This document shows, piece after piece, positions 22,815-35,050 of a stretch of DNA of 64,000 nt. Location of the stretch: the NCBI GenBank assembly GCA_016858145.1, contig JAEHOE010000016.1, positions 806,001 to 870,000 of the forward strand, in the 5' to 3' direction. The DNA is from Edaphochlamys debaryana (lineage: Eukaryota; Chlorophyta; Chlorophyceae; Chlamydomonadales). Under the pieces are notes generated by a model, which worked only from the letters and a program-made list of their open reading frames with translations, was not told the DNA's origin and searched no databases. Within the stretch, counting starts at the first letter, position 1, and each line of letters opens with the position of its first letter. The position numbers and the translations under genes were made by a program.

Positions 22815-24089
22815 CCTCCCTCCCTCCCTCCCCTGCGTAGTCTGCGGCAAACGCCCTACGCCACACAACCAAGGGCTTCGCTTCGTTGATGTCGTCTACC
22901 CCATTTGCTCCGGCCCGCAACGAGGCCTCCTGCGGACCGTAGCCTGACCTCCTGCATGGGAATCTCGATTGCCATTCGGCAGGTTCTTTCCGCCCCCAGG
23001 ACCTGAGCGCAGTGGCAAGCTATCCGCCTATCCCCACCCTTCCGACCGCGTGGTGCTAGGCAGCCTCGTAGCTTGTGCGCCACGGAGCGTGCGGGTTGGG
23101 TCAACACCTGTAACATCGGTTTGTCTGTCTGCAGGAGTTATGCCCACCACCCCCACCCTAGGAAAGATAAGTGACGAGTCCGAATGCGTTGCGTGGTGCG
23201 GCCCTTAGGATCACCCGTGCAGCTGCTTGCCCATGCCTATCGCTCTGCCTTTCCCTCTTTCTGTCGCGTTGCGCACAGCCTAGTTGCGTTCAGCTGCATC
23301 CCCCTTCGTCGTCGTCCGGACTACGCTGCACGGCCCCTGCGAGCACAGAACCCCCCGCTTCTGTTGGCGGGTGTTCCCACGACGTTCTCGTCAAACCCCA
23401 CCCTCTTTTGGCGGAAGGCAAGCAGGGGAATGATACATGCTTGTGGGCATGAATGCAGCTTAGGCTGTGGGGAGGCATGGTCCCTATCCTGTACTGTCGT
23501 ATGCCGAAATTGCATGGCTGGGCTTCCCCGCTTATTGTCAAGCTGGCTGCGGCTGAGACTTGCTGGCTTACGGGCTGGTCCGCTCACGAGGGCTGGCTGC
23601 CTGCCTTCGCAGCTAGCGGCTGTGACGGACGCTGCGGCTGATGTAAGCATGGCGCTCAGCATGCATCGAGTATAGGCTGCTGGACTGCGGAGGCTGCAGG
23701 TGCGCGAGCTGCCCCTGCCTCGCCCTACCCTTTCGCCGTCTGTCCCCGCCCCCAAAGCCGCAGACCAACCCCTCCTCCCACAGATGTAAAGCTTCCCTTG
23801 GCAGCAGCACATGGAACAGCACAGCAATCAGCATCAACGCCAACGAAGCACGGCGCACGTTGACACCCACCAAATGCACAAACTCCGGACCAGGACCAAA
23901 AGGGCCACATCACGCACACGCCACAGGCCCCTTCACGCGAACACGGTCACCCGGACTTGCCCAGCGCGTTGTGCCGAGGGGGCAATGGCCACCACACCAG
24001 CTGCCCGCGTGTCCCAGGGCGGCCTGACATCAGCTGCGGATGATGGGTCCCCAGGGCCGTCACCCCGGGCCAGGGCGTGGCGTTTCCAG
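22815..24089 (+). repeat. Diverged dispersed-repeat unit
   Basis: The part 23430-23900 is the relative of 2900-3398 on the left side of the CACTA element. Here it is not interrupted by that element, which makes it a useful comparison for the insertion site. No gene recognised. Confidence 0.5.
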
Positions 24090-24581
24090 GTCGCATGTGC
24101 ACGCGGTGAGAGCGCGGTGAGAAGCGCTCCAGGATGGAGACGCTCGAGCCAGACAGCCGCAGGGCCCCAGCGGGAGGGCTCACGGCGTCTGCCTGGGCCC
24201 CCGCTGTGCACGCCCCTCCCCTGGCGCCGTTGCGCTGGAGAGTTCGGCCGGGACCGGGGTGCTGCGCTCCGGCCGTCTTGCGGCAGCCGGCTCCGGCAGC
24301 CCCCGGCTCCATCGGCTGCGCTCCCGCATCCGCCCAGTCGCTCTGCCCCCGCTGCTGCCAGCCTTGCGTGCAGCACTGCCCCTCCGCCGTTGAAGCGCCA
24401 CAAACCCCGGCCATGCACGCGGCAGCCAGCGCCAGCTCGGAGCGCCGAAGCGCCCAAGCAAGTCAGCGCCCGGCGCCTGCGGCCGCGGGTGCTGAGCCCG
24501 CGGTCCGGAGTCCTCCCCCATGCTGAAGGCGGTCCAACGCCGCCAAGCGCATCCGGGGCGCCACCCCCGCCGCTCCATAAG
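24090..24581 (+). repeat. ~0.5-kb direct repeat, copy 2
   Basis: Partner of 19581-20081, separated from it by about 4.5 kb in the same orientation. Confidence 0.85.
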
Positions 24582-25184
24582 CTTCGCTGCAGGGGCGCGC
24601 CGCGCCCAGCGCTGCTGGGCCCACGCCGCCGCCAAGCCGCCGCCAGACTGCCTCGGGCTCCGGGGCGCCCGAGGGAGCGCCCCCCCCACACAGATTGACG
24701 CGCAGATTGACAAGCACGCGTACACCACGCAACGAGTACAGGACAAACGCCTGGCGGCGCAAACACATTCAAACAGCACATACGCACACACGCGCATACA
24801 CGCACCAGCCCTGACAGCATCCTCCGGCCCTGTAAAATAAGACCTCCTGACTCCTCCACTCGGCCTTCCAGAAGTGCTTTCCCTAAGCCTCCGCCCCCTT
24901 TTCCCCACCCCACTCACCTGGCTAGTGCCCGCCGGTCTCCGCTGACTCCAAGCGCCAGAGGCCAAACTGAAGCGCCAGGGCCGCTGCTGCATCACGTGCT
25001 AGACTGCTACCTGTGCTGAGCTTGGGCTGTTGCGGCTGTGTCTGGGCCTCGGGGGGCCGGGGGGGAAGCGCGCTGCCGACCTGGCCCGCGAGGGGGGTCC
25101 CCCGAGGGACGTGCGCCGACCAGTGCGGGACAAGCGCCAGGAGCGCCGCGAGGGACGAGACACATTAATCCCGCTAGACTGCCG
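24582..25184. other. Intergenic; no gene recognised
   Basis: Contains a short CACACGCGCATACACGCA-like alternating tract near 24785 and the 3' flank of the eL33 gene. No supported coding sequence. Confidence 0.4.
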
Positions 25185-25189
25185 TTACA
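25185..25189 (-). terminator. TGTAA poly(A) signal of the eL33 gene
   Basis: TTACA on the plus strand, i.e. TGTAA in the transcript, 53 bases past the eL33 stop codon. TGTAA is the standard polyadenylation signal of volvocine algae. Confidence 0.65.
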
Positions 25190-25241
25190 TGGCGCGCAGC
25201 AGCTGCTCGCCTCCGAGGACCGCCTCCATCTCCGCCTCCCA

Positions 25242-25568
25242 TCATACGCGGCTGGGGTAGAGCATCACGCGGACAGCGCCGCCCAGGCTGATCGGGGGCA
25301 GGTTCGAGGTGAACTTGGCCTTCACGACGCCGACGTTGCCGTGGGCGCGCATAACACGCCCCCAAATGCACCGGAACTTGGAGCCCTGCTTCTCGGTCTT
25401 GGCCTTGTAGATGTAGGCAATACGCTTGCCCAGGTACCAAGCGGTCTCCTTGTTGGTGGCCACGCCGTCAATCTTAAGCAGAGCGGTGTGGTTCTGCTGG
25501 TTGGCCTTGGAGCGCTTGTAGCCCAGAATGTGGCCCTTCACATAGAGGCGCACGTTCTCGCCGCCCAT
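25242..25568 (-). CDS. RPL35A: 60S ribosomal protein eL33 (L35a)
   Basis: A complete 108-codon reading frame without introns. Family landmarks are all present: [19 protein letters not shown] near the N-terminus, [17 protein letters not shown] in the middle, [20 protein letters not shown], and [13 protein letters not shown] followed by [10 protein letters not shown] at the end. eL33 is a small basic component of the large cytosolic ribosomal subunit; plant homologues are about 110-112 aa, so the length is right. The start ATG lies in CCAAAATGGGCGGC. A CCTAG ten bases upstream of the ATG could be the acceptor of a 5'-UTR intron. The coding sequence is free of introns although nearly every other gene here is split; that could mean an ordinary compact gene or an old retrocopy, and the intact frame plus downstream TGTAA favour a working gene. 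Confidence 0.95.
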   Translation of the reverse strand: MGGENVRLYVKGHILGYKRSKANQQNHTALLKIDGVATNKETAWYLGKRIAYIYKAKTEKQGSKFRCIWGRVMRAHGNVGVVKAKFTSNLPPISLGGAVRVMLYPSRV

Positions 25569-26255
25569 TTTGGCTGTCCTAGGTGATAGGGAGCGGGAGG
25601 TGGCTACAGGAGAGAGAGAAGCGCGAGTCGCCGCGCGACCTGAGTGGCGTCTTTGGCGGCTCGTACGGCGGCTGGCTGCAATGCAATTGCAGAGGCCCCG
25701 AGCCTTCCAGGAGCGCTATACCTGCCTCAGTACAGACCAGACATCTCACCGCGGCAGGGGCCGAGAGCTTTCGAGCCTGCACAAGTTGCCGCGCATCATC
25801 GTGTCCCGCGAGCTCGCAAACCCCGGTTGACCGTGTGCGGGATGGATAGCTGCATACATATAGGTGCTATCGGCGTCGCTGCTGCGCTTACCTGAGTGAC
25901 ACACGCCCGCGCGGGTGGACTCTCGAGAAGCCCCTCGAGCTCGCCTGCTGCCAGCCCAGCCCTGGATCACCGCAGTTTCCTCAGGATGGCTCAAAAGCCA
26001 GGCTACCATGAACCAGTGTGAGGGTAAACGTGCGGTGCCCCGGCGGCGCAGTTGAAGGAGGTGCCGCTGGGTGCCCGGCCAGCCACAATCCCTGCCCCAT
26101 CCCAGCCACCACGTCCCCTTCAGGTCTCCCACGAGCGAGGTGGTGGCTCGTGGTTTACAGGCGCTCGTGTGGGTGCTCACGCACATCCCGTCAGGAACCG
26201 TACCTCCGCATGTGCGAGACTCAAATGACCCAGCAACAGCAGCGCTCAGGACCTG
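25569..26255. other. 5' flank of eL33; no gene seen
   Basis: Should hold the eL33 5' UTR and promoter. No gene is supported. TGTAA (plus-strand TTACA at 26155-26159) could serve the peptidase gene lying to the right, but it would imply a 1-kb 3' UTR. Confidence 0.35.
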
Positions 26256-26660
26256 CCACATGACACCTTGGGGAGGCGAGGGGACGCTAGAGGCGAGGGC
26301 GTCGAGGTGTTTATCAACACCATCTCGCTACGGACCGGTACAGCCAAAGCCACTGTCACCCTGGGGCCTTGTGCGGGCACGGCTCGCTCACCCTTCCCCT
26401 CGCCCTCCCCGCCAAGACCCTGCCAGCCTACACAAGCTAAACAAGCAACGGCCCGGTCACAACAACAGTGCTCTGTCCTCCCACATGGCACCTCGGAAAC
26501 GTTTGGGGCAAGGGATCCTTGGTGTTTCTCAACACCATCTCTCTCGGGACCGCCACAGCACAAGCTGCCGCCACCCTGGGGCCTTGTGGTGGCACGGCTC
26601 GCTCACCCCAACCCCTCTCCCCAAGACCCTGTCAGCCCCGCCGCAGCCCGCACGCTGGTG
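26256..26660 (+). repeat. Tandem duplication, ~230-bp unit, two diverged copies
   Basis: The first copy (ACACCATCTCGCTACGG, then CACCCTGGGGCCTTGTGCG) recurs about 230 bp downstream (ACACCATCTCTCTCGGG, then CACCCTGGGGCCTTGTGGT), followed in both by GGCACGGCTCGCTCACCC and CAAGACCCTG. It lies in the presumed 3' region of the peptidase gene. No coding function apparent. Confidence 0.7.
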
Positions 26661-27165
26661 CAGTCGATGGCAACAGGACCGACACCGCCTCCCCCCTCAG
26701 ACACACACTCCTCGTCCACCTCTCGCTCTCCCTCCTTTTGTCCCTACGTGGCAGGTCGCCATACGCCCAGGGCCCACAGCAGGAAGGCGGCACGCAAGGC
26801 GTCCTCGGGCGGAGCCTCGAACGAGTGGTGGTCCCCGGGGGCGACCTGGGGCGGGCGTCACGGCAGTGAGGGGGCACTGTGAAGCAGGGACAAGGTAGAG
26901 CACGGGCTCGGGCCCGGGCCCCTGGTCCAGCTGTACGGCCTCGGGGTTGCACGGAGTGTGATTCCCTCGAGCGAGACGCGCATAAGGGCAATGTGTGCTG
27001 AGGGGGAGGCAGCACGCTGCATCCCAGGCAGGATGGTGGAGTGGTGCTGTGCTCAGGAGCTGCCTGGGTGCGGGGCAGGGCCGGCGGAGAGCCCAGGGCT
27101 GGCTGTGTGGGCTCTGCTCCGGCCTGTGGGCCCCGTCCCTTGCGCGGTGCCTTGCGGGGTCCCAT

Positions 27166-30100
27166 TCACCCAATAGTTGCAACCCCCTTTCCAAAATACT
27201 GTCCATGTTCGCTGCTGCCCGGCCCGCCCACCTGCAAGACGCGAAGAGGCAGCTGTGGGCCCGCTGCCCTCCCCGCCTTCGCCGCGGCAGCCTGTCGCGC
27301 CGCCTCCACGCAACGAAGCTTCGCCACGAACTTGAGGGGCTCCCAGTACGGCACACTTGTGTCGTACAGCCCCGTCCGCACAAGCAGCGCCGGGTACGCG
27401 TGTGTCTTTGCCCCGGGGCTGCCGGCCTCGTACAGCCTGTCGTACGGCGCCCACGAGCACATGCTGTCGTACAGATTCATATCAGACCGTACGGCGCCCA
27501 GGTCGTACGACGCGTACAGGGGGTCCTCCAGGCAGGAGTTGAGGACGTCGAGGGACGGGACGGTGAGGACGGCGGCGGCAAAGAGCGAGGAGCCGGCAGA
27601 GTTGAGGGCCGGCCCCAGAACCCAGGCACCTGTGCGGGTGGCGAGGGACACAAGAGCTTTGGGTTGGCGTTGCAGACAACTGCGCAGAAAAATCCAGATC
27701 CAGGCGTCACTATCCACACCACACATGTCGATGCGTGCCCACCTGCGGACGCCGCCTCTGCCGCCAGCATACGGGGGGCGGTGACGCCAGCCGCCACCAG
27801 CGCCCGCGCCGCCGCCAGCGCGTCCAGACCGCCGTTGGCCTTGCGCCGGCCCCGGCCCGCCTCGTACCTGCGGGGTGCGGGGCAGCACGTGCGACGCCAC
27901 GTGGGTCCATGCACCAGGGGGTACGGCAGGCCGGCGCGCACTGCCGTGCAGGCCGAGCAGTCGGGGACACGAGACACCCGCAACGGGACCGGCAGTGAGG
28001 ATACAATGCAGGGGTGCGGTTGTTGTTGTTGGTGGTGGTGGTGTGGGGCGCAGTCCGCGTGTGTAAGCTCACCAAGCTGGGCCCAGCCAGCCGCCGCCCC
28101 GCACGTGCGCCACCGCCACTGCCACCCCCCGCTGCAGCAGCGGCGCCAGGGACGGCTGGTGGCCGATGGGCGGGTCCCTGCCGTACGCGCCGTACACGCG
28201 TAGCAGCAGGGGCATGGGTCCGCTGCAGAGGGGGGAGGGGCGGAAGCGGTCAGCACAAATCGTTGGAGGAAAAGAGAGGAGGGAGGGAAGGGCGGGCAGA
28301 TTCCATGACCCGCGTCTGGTCTGCTGATACCCTGCTACCACGCCCCCGCACTGCCCCCGCCTTGCCCCCGCACTGATGAAAACCCGCCCCAGCGCTGCCC
28401 CAGCACTGCTGCAGCACTGCCGCAGCCCCGCCCTAGCACTGCACCAGCCGTGCCCCCGCCAGGGGAGGCCTCACCTGGTTCCCCCAGCTGCTCCCGTCTT
28501 GTGGGCGGGGCGGCACAGCGTGACGGGCACCAGAACTCCGTCGTGAGAGGCCGCCCACAGCCGCTCCGTCACCACGCCCGTGGAGGGGTCCCCACAGACC
28601 AGCTGCACCACCCCTGCGTCAGCCCCTGCTGACACCCCTGACCGGCCCCCATGCTCAGCCTCCAGCTGCATGCCCCCGTCAGCCCCTGCTGACCCGCGCC
28701 TATGCTCGGCCGCCGGCGGCCTGGCCGGGCCCGTGTCGCCACCACGAACGGCAGCGGCGGCGACCGGCAACAGCCGTACCCGGGCGGTGGCCGCCGGCGC
28801 CGTCATGCTACTGTAAGACAGTACGACCTCGTCATCCGCCACGTCATTGCTGACGTCACCTGGAGTGACGTCAGCGTCACCTTGGGTACGCGCGGTGGCG
28901 GCGCCCCATGCTAAGAGCTGGACCTCCCCGTGCCGCTGCGGCCCCGTCAGCTCCACGCAGCGCCGCCGGACGGCCGCCACCAGCCCCTGTACCGCCTCGG
29001 CCTCCGCCGTAACCCCGGCCCCTGCGATGCCGTCGGCGCCGGCGCCAATGGGGGCGCTACTGCCATACGGCAGCTGCCGTACCAGAGCTTGCCTTACAGC
29101 GGGCACGTCAGCGCAGTACTCCGTCAGCTCGTACCGCCCCGTGACGTCACCCCGCTCGTCCAGCTCCGCCGACATCGCCAACACCCGTGCGCCGCCGCTG
29201 CCGCCGCCGCCGTCGGCTGACTCAGCCGTGTCCGCCCCGCTGACGTCAGCCGTACCGTTGACCAGCGTTGACTGCTGCCTCGAGGGCGGCGCCGCCACGC
29301 GGACGGCTACCAGCCGCCGGCTGGGGTGCTGCGGTAGCAGCTCGAGCAGGGCCAGGCCCTTGTGAGTCGAAGGCCGAAGCGAGGGCCCGAACGGCGCCTC
29401 GGTCCTCACACCCTGTGCGGAGGCCTGGGCCGACCCCTGTTCGTACCCCTTTCCTCCCTCGTCCCGTCCTCCGTTCTCTTGGCAGGCCCAGCCATCGCCT
29501 GGTGGCCCTGTCACGTGGGCAGCGAGAACCAGGCGGCCGTTGGGGCACTCCAGATCACGAATCCAGATGAGAAGCGCGGATTCAAGATCCACGTGTGGTC
29601 CGCTGGCGGCTGGGGCGGTTGTGGAGATGGTTGCGGCGGCGGTTGTGGCGGCTGGGCCCAGCGGCAGGTGCAGGGCGCTGTAGCAGCGTCCGGGCCAGCG
29701 GGGGAGCAAGGGCTCCCCGGCCTCGCCGGCCACCGCCCCCGCCCCCACAGCCGCGCCCCCATCTCCGCCTCCTCCAACACCAAGAGCCGCGGTTGCGTCG
29801 GACCCTCCACCCATGCGTCCCGGCGCACGGCACCGGCCCAGCCAGCGTATCTCCAGGGGCACCGCGTTGTCCCCCACGGCCTCGGCGTACAGCTGCCCTC
29901 CGTGATCCACGATCTGGATCGTGACGCCATCTGGATCTCGGAACGCGAGCTTGGGCTCCGACTGGGCCCCGCCCTCCGCACCGCTGCTGAGCCCCAAGCT
30001 CACACCGGGCGGAGGCACCGGCGGGTCCCAGCACCAGAGCTCCCGTTGAGCGGCCCGCGTGAAGTAGACCCTCTCTTCTCTGACCCCGCCGGGACCGCCT

Positions 30101-31273
30101 CCCGAGCCAGTGCCGCCGCCGCTGCTGACCGGTCCAGACATGACCCAACCCACATCGCCGCTGCAGCCGGGCAGCGGTGGCGCTACGGCGGCGCCGCTGG
30201 CTGCGTCCAGCACCGTCAGGGTGAAGCGGTCAGGCCGCCGCTCGCCCAGCGGCTCGGGCTCCGCCGCCTCCGTAACTGCCGCCAAATTGAAGCTGGGGCT
30301 GGGGGCGAAGGAGTGCAGGGCGTAGGATGCTGGAGCAGACGAGGCAGCAGCGCAAACGGCCTCATCCAAGACCACGATCGGAGCTGACGGGCCGGCAGCG
30401 GCGGCTGCGGCGGCACTTGCGCTAGCGGCGGGACTGGGTAGCGGCGGTGAGGGCACGAGCGGCAAGCGCAGGTGGCGGAGGCGGCCGGGAGCCGTGCTCA
30501 CAGCCTCACGGCGGTAGTTGTACGAGCCGTACGGTATCTGTTGCCAGTGGTTGCCGTACTCCGACGCAGTGCTGCCGTACGGCTGCTGCGCCGCCAGGGC
30601 GAAGGCCTGCCGCCAGGCCGCCTCCGCCAGCTCCTGCTCAATCTGCAGCCCGCAGAGCCGGGCGGGATGGTTACGTCAAGTCCCAACGCTAAATGGTTTG
30701 TGGGGTAACTATGCCCCTGATTACGATCCCCGCTTATAGGAAGCTCCTTTGCGCGTCCAATGGACACGCTGACACGCTCATGGCCTCCAGTACAGCGGCA
30801 GGGGCCGCCGTCGCCAGCGTCTGCCCCCTTCGGCATCTTACCTTCTTCCGCAGCGGCGCCAGGTGTCGGAGCTGGATCTTACCGTACAACTCCTCTTGCT
30901 GCAGAAGCTGGCGGACTGCTGGGTCGCGACGGGTGGGGTCGCGCAGCCACGCAAAGCCGTCGGCACGCCGCAGGCGGCCATGGATGAGTTCGGGGTCAGC
31001 TGCCAACGCTGGCTGCCGCCGTGGTTGCGGATTCGGTGCTGGTAGCGCTACAGGTGGCCGAGCGCCAGTTGGAACGGGGCTACTCGAGGCGCGAGCTTCA
31101 GCGAGGCATGTGCATGGCCGGCGCGAGCGGCCGGAGGACAGCTGGGGCTGGGCTGGTCGCCCGTGCCACCCCGTTTTGGGTTGCAGCATGTGAGCAAATC
31201 TCTGGTTGAGTGGGTTGATGCCCGTCAAGTCGATATCGTCGCGGACCGCGCGGGCGCCATGCAGGGGCACCAT
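27166..31273 (-). CDS. Prolyl-oligopeptidase-family serine peptidase (S9A, oligopeptidase B-like)
   Basis: Five exons on the minus strand, all phases consistent: 31273-30842, 30642-28475, 28222-28073, 27867-27743 and 27629-27166; 1112 residues. The N-terminal part has the S9A signature DGFAWLRDPTRRDP, followed by a long propeller-type region and a C-terminal alpha/beta-hydrolase domain (PMPLLLRVYGAYG, VAVAHVRGGGWLGPAW, ANGGLDALAAARAL). The predicted catalytic triad is Ser957 (AASAGG), Asp1048 (TGLYDTSVPYWEP) and His1100 (SSEHGQ). Relatives are about 700 aa; the excess comes from Ala/Gly/Ser-rich insertions in the 2.2-kb second exon. The nucleophile elbow reads A-x-S-x-G instead of G-x-S-x-G. 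It would cleave short peptides after basic or proline residues. Location is uncertain; the first ~100 residues could be an organelle-targeting extension. The start is the first ATG of the open exon, but a later ATG (MLQPKTGWHG) is possible. Confidence 0.9.
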
Positions 31274-31397
31274 GCGAGTTGAAGAGCGCTGTTTTCTGAC
31301 CGCACAGCTTCACACACTGCTTTCCACTCACGTTCAGCTCACCAGCGCGGCTACTTGCTTCAGGGTGTTGCGAATACACGAAATCCTACGTGCGTGG
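31274..31397. promoter_or_regulatory. Putative divergent promoter, peptidase / IBA57
   Basis: Only 124 bp separate the minus-strand peptidase start (31273) from the plus-strand IBA57 start (31398), so both 5' UTRs and promoters must lie in or overlap this interval. No TATA box is apparent. Co-regulation is inferred from geometry only. Confidence 0.5.
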
Positions 31398-34300
31398 ATG
31401 TCTCGGCGCGCGGCAAATGTGCTGCCGCGCGTCGCGCAGCAGTGCTGCTGGACGTGGGGAGCACAGCTAGCAGCACTGCGGGCACTGTCGTCCGCCCCGG
31501 CGGGCCCATCCGGATGCGTCGCGACCCTCGCATCGCGCGGTGTGCTGCAGGCGGAGGGCGCGCAAACGCTGCAGTTCCTGCAGGTGGGCGCGTGGGGGTT
31601 GGCAGCTGTCGCTGTCGGGTTGACGGCAGGCGGCGAGCGGGCGTCGTTTGGAGGACGCGTCGACGGAAGGGGCGCCACGCTGACGGGGTTCCGGCCCAGC
31701 ACCCAGGGGCATCGCAACCAGCCATCCTAAATGTCTTGCACTGTCCTAACTGCTATCGTGTAGTTTTCCCACCATGACAGCTTTTTAGGGGCTTTTGAGC
31801 CCCGCTGCGCCCCTGTCCAAACCGTGCTGCGCTGCTGCCGCCTCAGGGGCTGGTGACAAATGACGTCCGCCCGCTGGACAAAGCGGGTGGGTCCAGGTTC
31901 CAGGCCATCACGTCACACTTACTTGTACCTGCTCATAGGACGGTTGGCGGCCGAGGGCGAGGGATCCGACCGCTTAGGAGCAAGAGACGTCCCGTAGGCG
32001 GGTCACCTGGATGCCAGCGTGTCCCGAAGCCACTCGCCTCCATCTGGACGGCCGGTGCTTCTTGTGTGAAGGGCTGCTCGTATGAGCCGGGGCGTCGTGG
32101 GCGTCGTGGTGATAAGCCGGGGCTTCTCGTGTGTTACCCGTGAGGCATAGGCGCAGATGCGGTCCACCTGACGGCCCCCAACACTCCCGACGCCACGCGC
32201 AGGCCCCGGCTCCCCTCCCGTGTATGCGTCCATCCTGACGCCCAAGGGCAAGTTCCTGCACGACGTTTTCATCCACCCGCACCCAGGCAGGCGCGGGACG
32301 GGCGGGGCTGCCGGTCGGGTTTTGACACGGACACGCTTGCTTGGAGCTGGTGGGGCCCCGTGGGGAGGGAGCTGTGGGCGCGAGGCGGCTCTGGCGACGT
32401 TCTCTGTCCCCGTCTCACCAGCAGACGGGAGGCCCTGCGCACAGCCGGACTTCAGGGTTTCCGCCTTGATGGGGGGCCCAACATGCGCTGCCCGCGTGCC
32501 GTGTTTCCCAACCTCTTCACTGACCACCCCGCCGCCCCCGCAGACCGCAAGGACGTGTTCCTCCTGGACGTGGACCGGGCGGGGTCAGCGGCAGCGATGC
32601 AGCTGCTCAACAGGTGTGTGCTTTGCACCCTACTGCCGCGGAGCGGGCCAAGCGGGCTTGAACCGTGGTTCTGCGCGCGACCCCGTGGTTCCAGGGGACC
32701 TGGGCCTCCCTGCAAACGGAAGCCTGAGCCTGCCGTGCGCGATCAGAACGCTTGCAAGGCAGCTGAAAGCATTGGCAATGGTAGACCGATGAGCTCATGC
32801 TTCCTGTCCGCTCCTCCCCGCCCCTCCCATTCCTAGGTACAAGCTGCGGCGGCCCATTGCCCTCACCGACGTGTCCTCCAGCTTCCGAGTGGCGGCCTGC
32901 TGGGGGACAGAGGCCGCGCCGGCGGGTGGGTTGCGTGCTGCCAGCGTGGACTGGGAAGGGTTGTTGTTTCTCGCACTGAGGTATTTTAGACGGGGTAGAG
33001 AGCGCTGGTGCACCCGGTTCAAGCAAATGGCGTTGAGTGCAGTTTTTGATGGTAGCGGGCTAGAGCAGGCTCCCAGGGAAAAGGGAGGGCTGTCCCAGCC
33101 AACTGGCACGACCCTAGCCATGGGCAGGGCTGGGCTGTTTTGTGCAGCTGAACGCGACTCGCCGGCACTCGTCACCCTCTGGCCCCTGGGCCCTCCCGCC
33201 CGTCCCCACAGGTCCGTGGTGGCGGCCCGACCCGCGGCGGCACGAGCTGGGGTTCCGGGCCGTCCTGCCGGCGGAGGCGGGCACGGGGGCAGGTGGGTGG
33301 CGGCTTGTTGGGCGAGGGCCAGACACCCGTGCACTACGCCCTCCCCCTCCCCCGTCCCCACGCGGTGGCAATTGCCTCTGACGGAAGGGCCGGTGGCGGT
33401 TCCTTGTGCGGGCGATGCTGAAATGGCCGGAGGCACGTAACGGGCACGGGTGTCACTCCATATCACCCGTATCGGGCACTGGCGCGTTGTTCACTCCTCG
33501 AACGTCATCACGCCCCGGTGCCTTGGCGCTGGTGCAGGCACGGCCGACGCGGGCGAGGAGGCGTACCGGGCGCTGAGGTACCGCTGCGGAGTGGCGGAGG
33601 GCGAGGCGGAGATCCCCACGGGTGGGCCGGGGCCGAGTGGAGGGGTTCAGGCGGGCGGCGCCGGTGAATGAAGGCGGCATTACACTCACGAGCCGAGATG
33701 GGCGTATCGGAGCGCTGTGGATGTGGGCTAGAGGACCAGGATCTGGCAGGCTGCTGACCGTGGGATGTCGTACGCGGATCCCGCAGGCCAGGCCGCGCCG
33801 CTGGACTACAACATGGACGAGCTGTCCGGCGTGTCGTACACTAAGGGCTGCTACGTGGGTCAAGAGCGCAACAGCTTCACGCACTACAGGGGGGTCATCC
33901 GCAAGTGAGACTTTGGGGCAGCGCGCCAGGACGGGGAGCAGCAAACCGGGGAGCACCAAGGCAGTCCAACGCAAGGGTTTGGGAGGGACCAAGGCCCATG
34001 GCGGGCAGCAGACAGGTTTGGCCAAGCTGCGTGCACTATCCTCATGCTCCTAGACCTCAACTCGATGGCTTCTGATCACCCGTGACTGAACCCTCCTGCA
34101 TGTGTTTGTCAAAACCCCAGGCGCCTCATGCCGGTACGCCTCGAGCCGCGGGAAGCGGGGCCAGGTACGGAGAGGGGGCTGGGTTGGCCGCCTCTCTCAA
34201 GCTTGCACGCACCCTTCACAATCGGCGTTGTCATCACACCCGTCATCACACCAACCCTGAACGCGGGTACGGCGCTGTCCTGCCCCCCTCTCCCCGTGTG

Positions 34301-34689
34301 TGTGTGCAGGGCCATCCTCCACGGCGGCTGCGTCGCTGCCGGCCGCCGGGGCGGAGGTGGTGGACGCAGCTTCTGGCCGCGGCGTGGGGACGATCCGGGG
34401 AGCGGCGCGGGAAACCTCGGGCCCGGCATCCTCCTCCTCTTCGGCATCGTCATCTGGGTCGGGGTCGGGCGGGGCCGTGGGCATTGCGTACCTGAGGCTG
34501 GATGTGGCTCTGCCTGCGGCGGAGGGGCAGGGGCCGGAGCTGGCGGTAGCGGTGGCGGCAGGGGAGGGCGGCGCGGGGACGGGCACGGGGGCGGGGGCGT
34601 GGAGGGTGGTGCCGGTTCGGCCGGGGTGGTGGCCCAAGGACTGGGGGCGCGAGGAGGAGGCGGTGGGGCAAGCCAAGGAGACGGCGTGA
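31398..34689 (+). CDS. IBA57: IBA57-type mitochondrial Fe-S cluster assembly factor (YgfZ/GcvT family)
   Basis: Ten exons with matching phases: 31398-31583, 31847-31886, 32203-32313, 32544-32613, 32837-32925, 33212-33292, 33538-33621, 33787-33904, 34121-34164 and 34310-34689; about 400 aa. IBA57 helps make [4Fe-4S] clusters for mitochondrial proteins. The sequence shows the family order: GVLQAEGAQTLQFLQ, then GLVTNDVRPLD, VYASILTPKGKFLHDVF, YKLRRPIALTDVS, DPRRHELGFRAVLPA, the diagnostic KGCYVGQE at residues 240-247, and GVIRKRLMPVRL. The Arg/Ala-rich N-terminus (MSRRAANVLPRVAQQ) suits a mitochondrial presequence. The C-terminus ends PGWWPKDWG plus a tail. The end of exon 3 is uncertain: a weak GT donor after 32313, or a GC donor after 32286 that would remove nine residues. 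Both keep the frame. In-frame ATGs upstream exist but would overlap the divergent peptidase gene. Confidence 0.9.
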
Positions 34690-35050
34690 GGACAGGGTGG
34701 GAGCAGAAGCCGTGAAGGAGTGGAGGCGCCAGATCGTGCAACAGGCCATCCGACCCGCCACGACTCACAAGTTGACTGCAACGATACTACACTTATATGC
34801 ATAGAGGTCAAGCAAGAAACTGACAAGCTGTAGCCTGCACACAGACGCCTGTGCCACACCGAGCCTGTCCATACTTGTTGTGTACACCTTTCGCAGCTCC
34901 CGATCACTACTCCGTAAGGATTTGCTGTTGAAACGACAGAAGTCACGCTCGCGGAGCAAGTAATTGGCGTCGACCTCACCGGAGACGGACATACGCGCCT
35001 TTGCGCCGCAGCTGTCACATAACCCGCGCAGCGAGCGCGTAGTTCTCGCC
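34690..35050. other. Intergenic between IBA57 and the GT61-like gene
   Basis: 361 bp holding the IBA57 3' UTR and the promoter and 5' UTR of the next gene. An exact TGTAA was not found. Confidence 0.4.
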
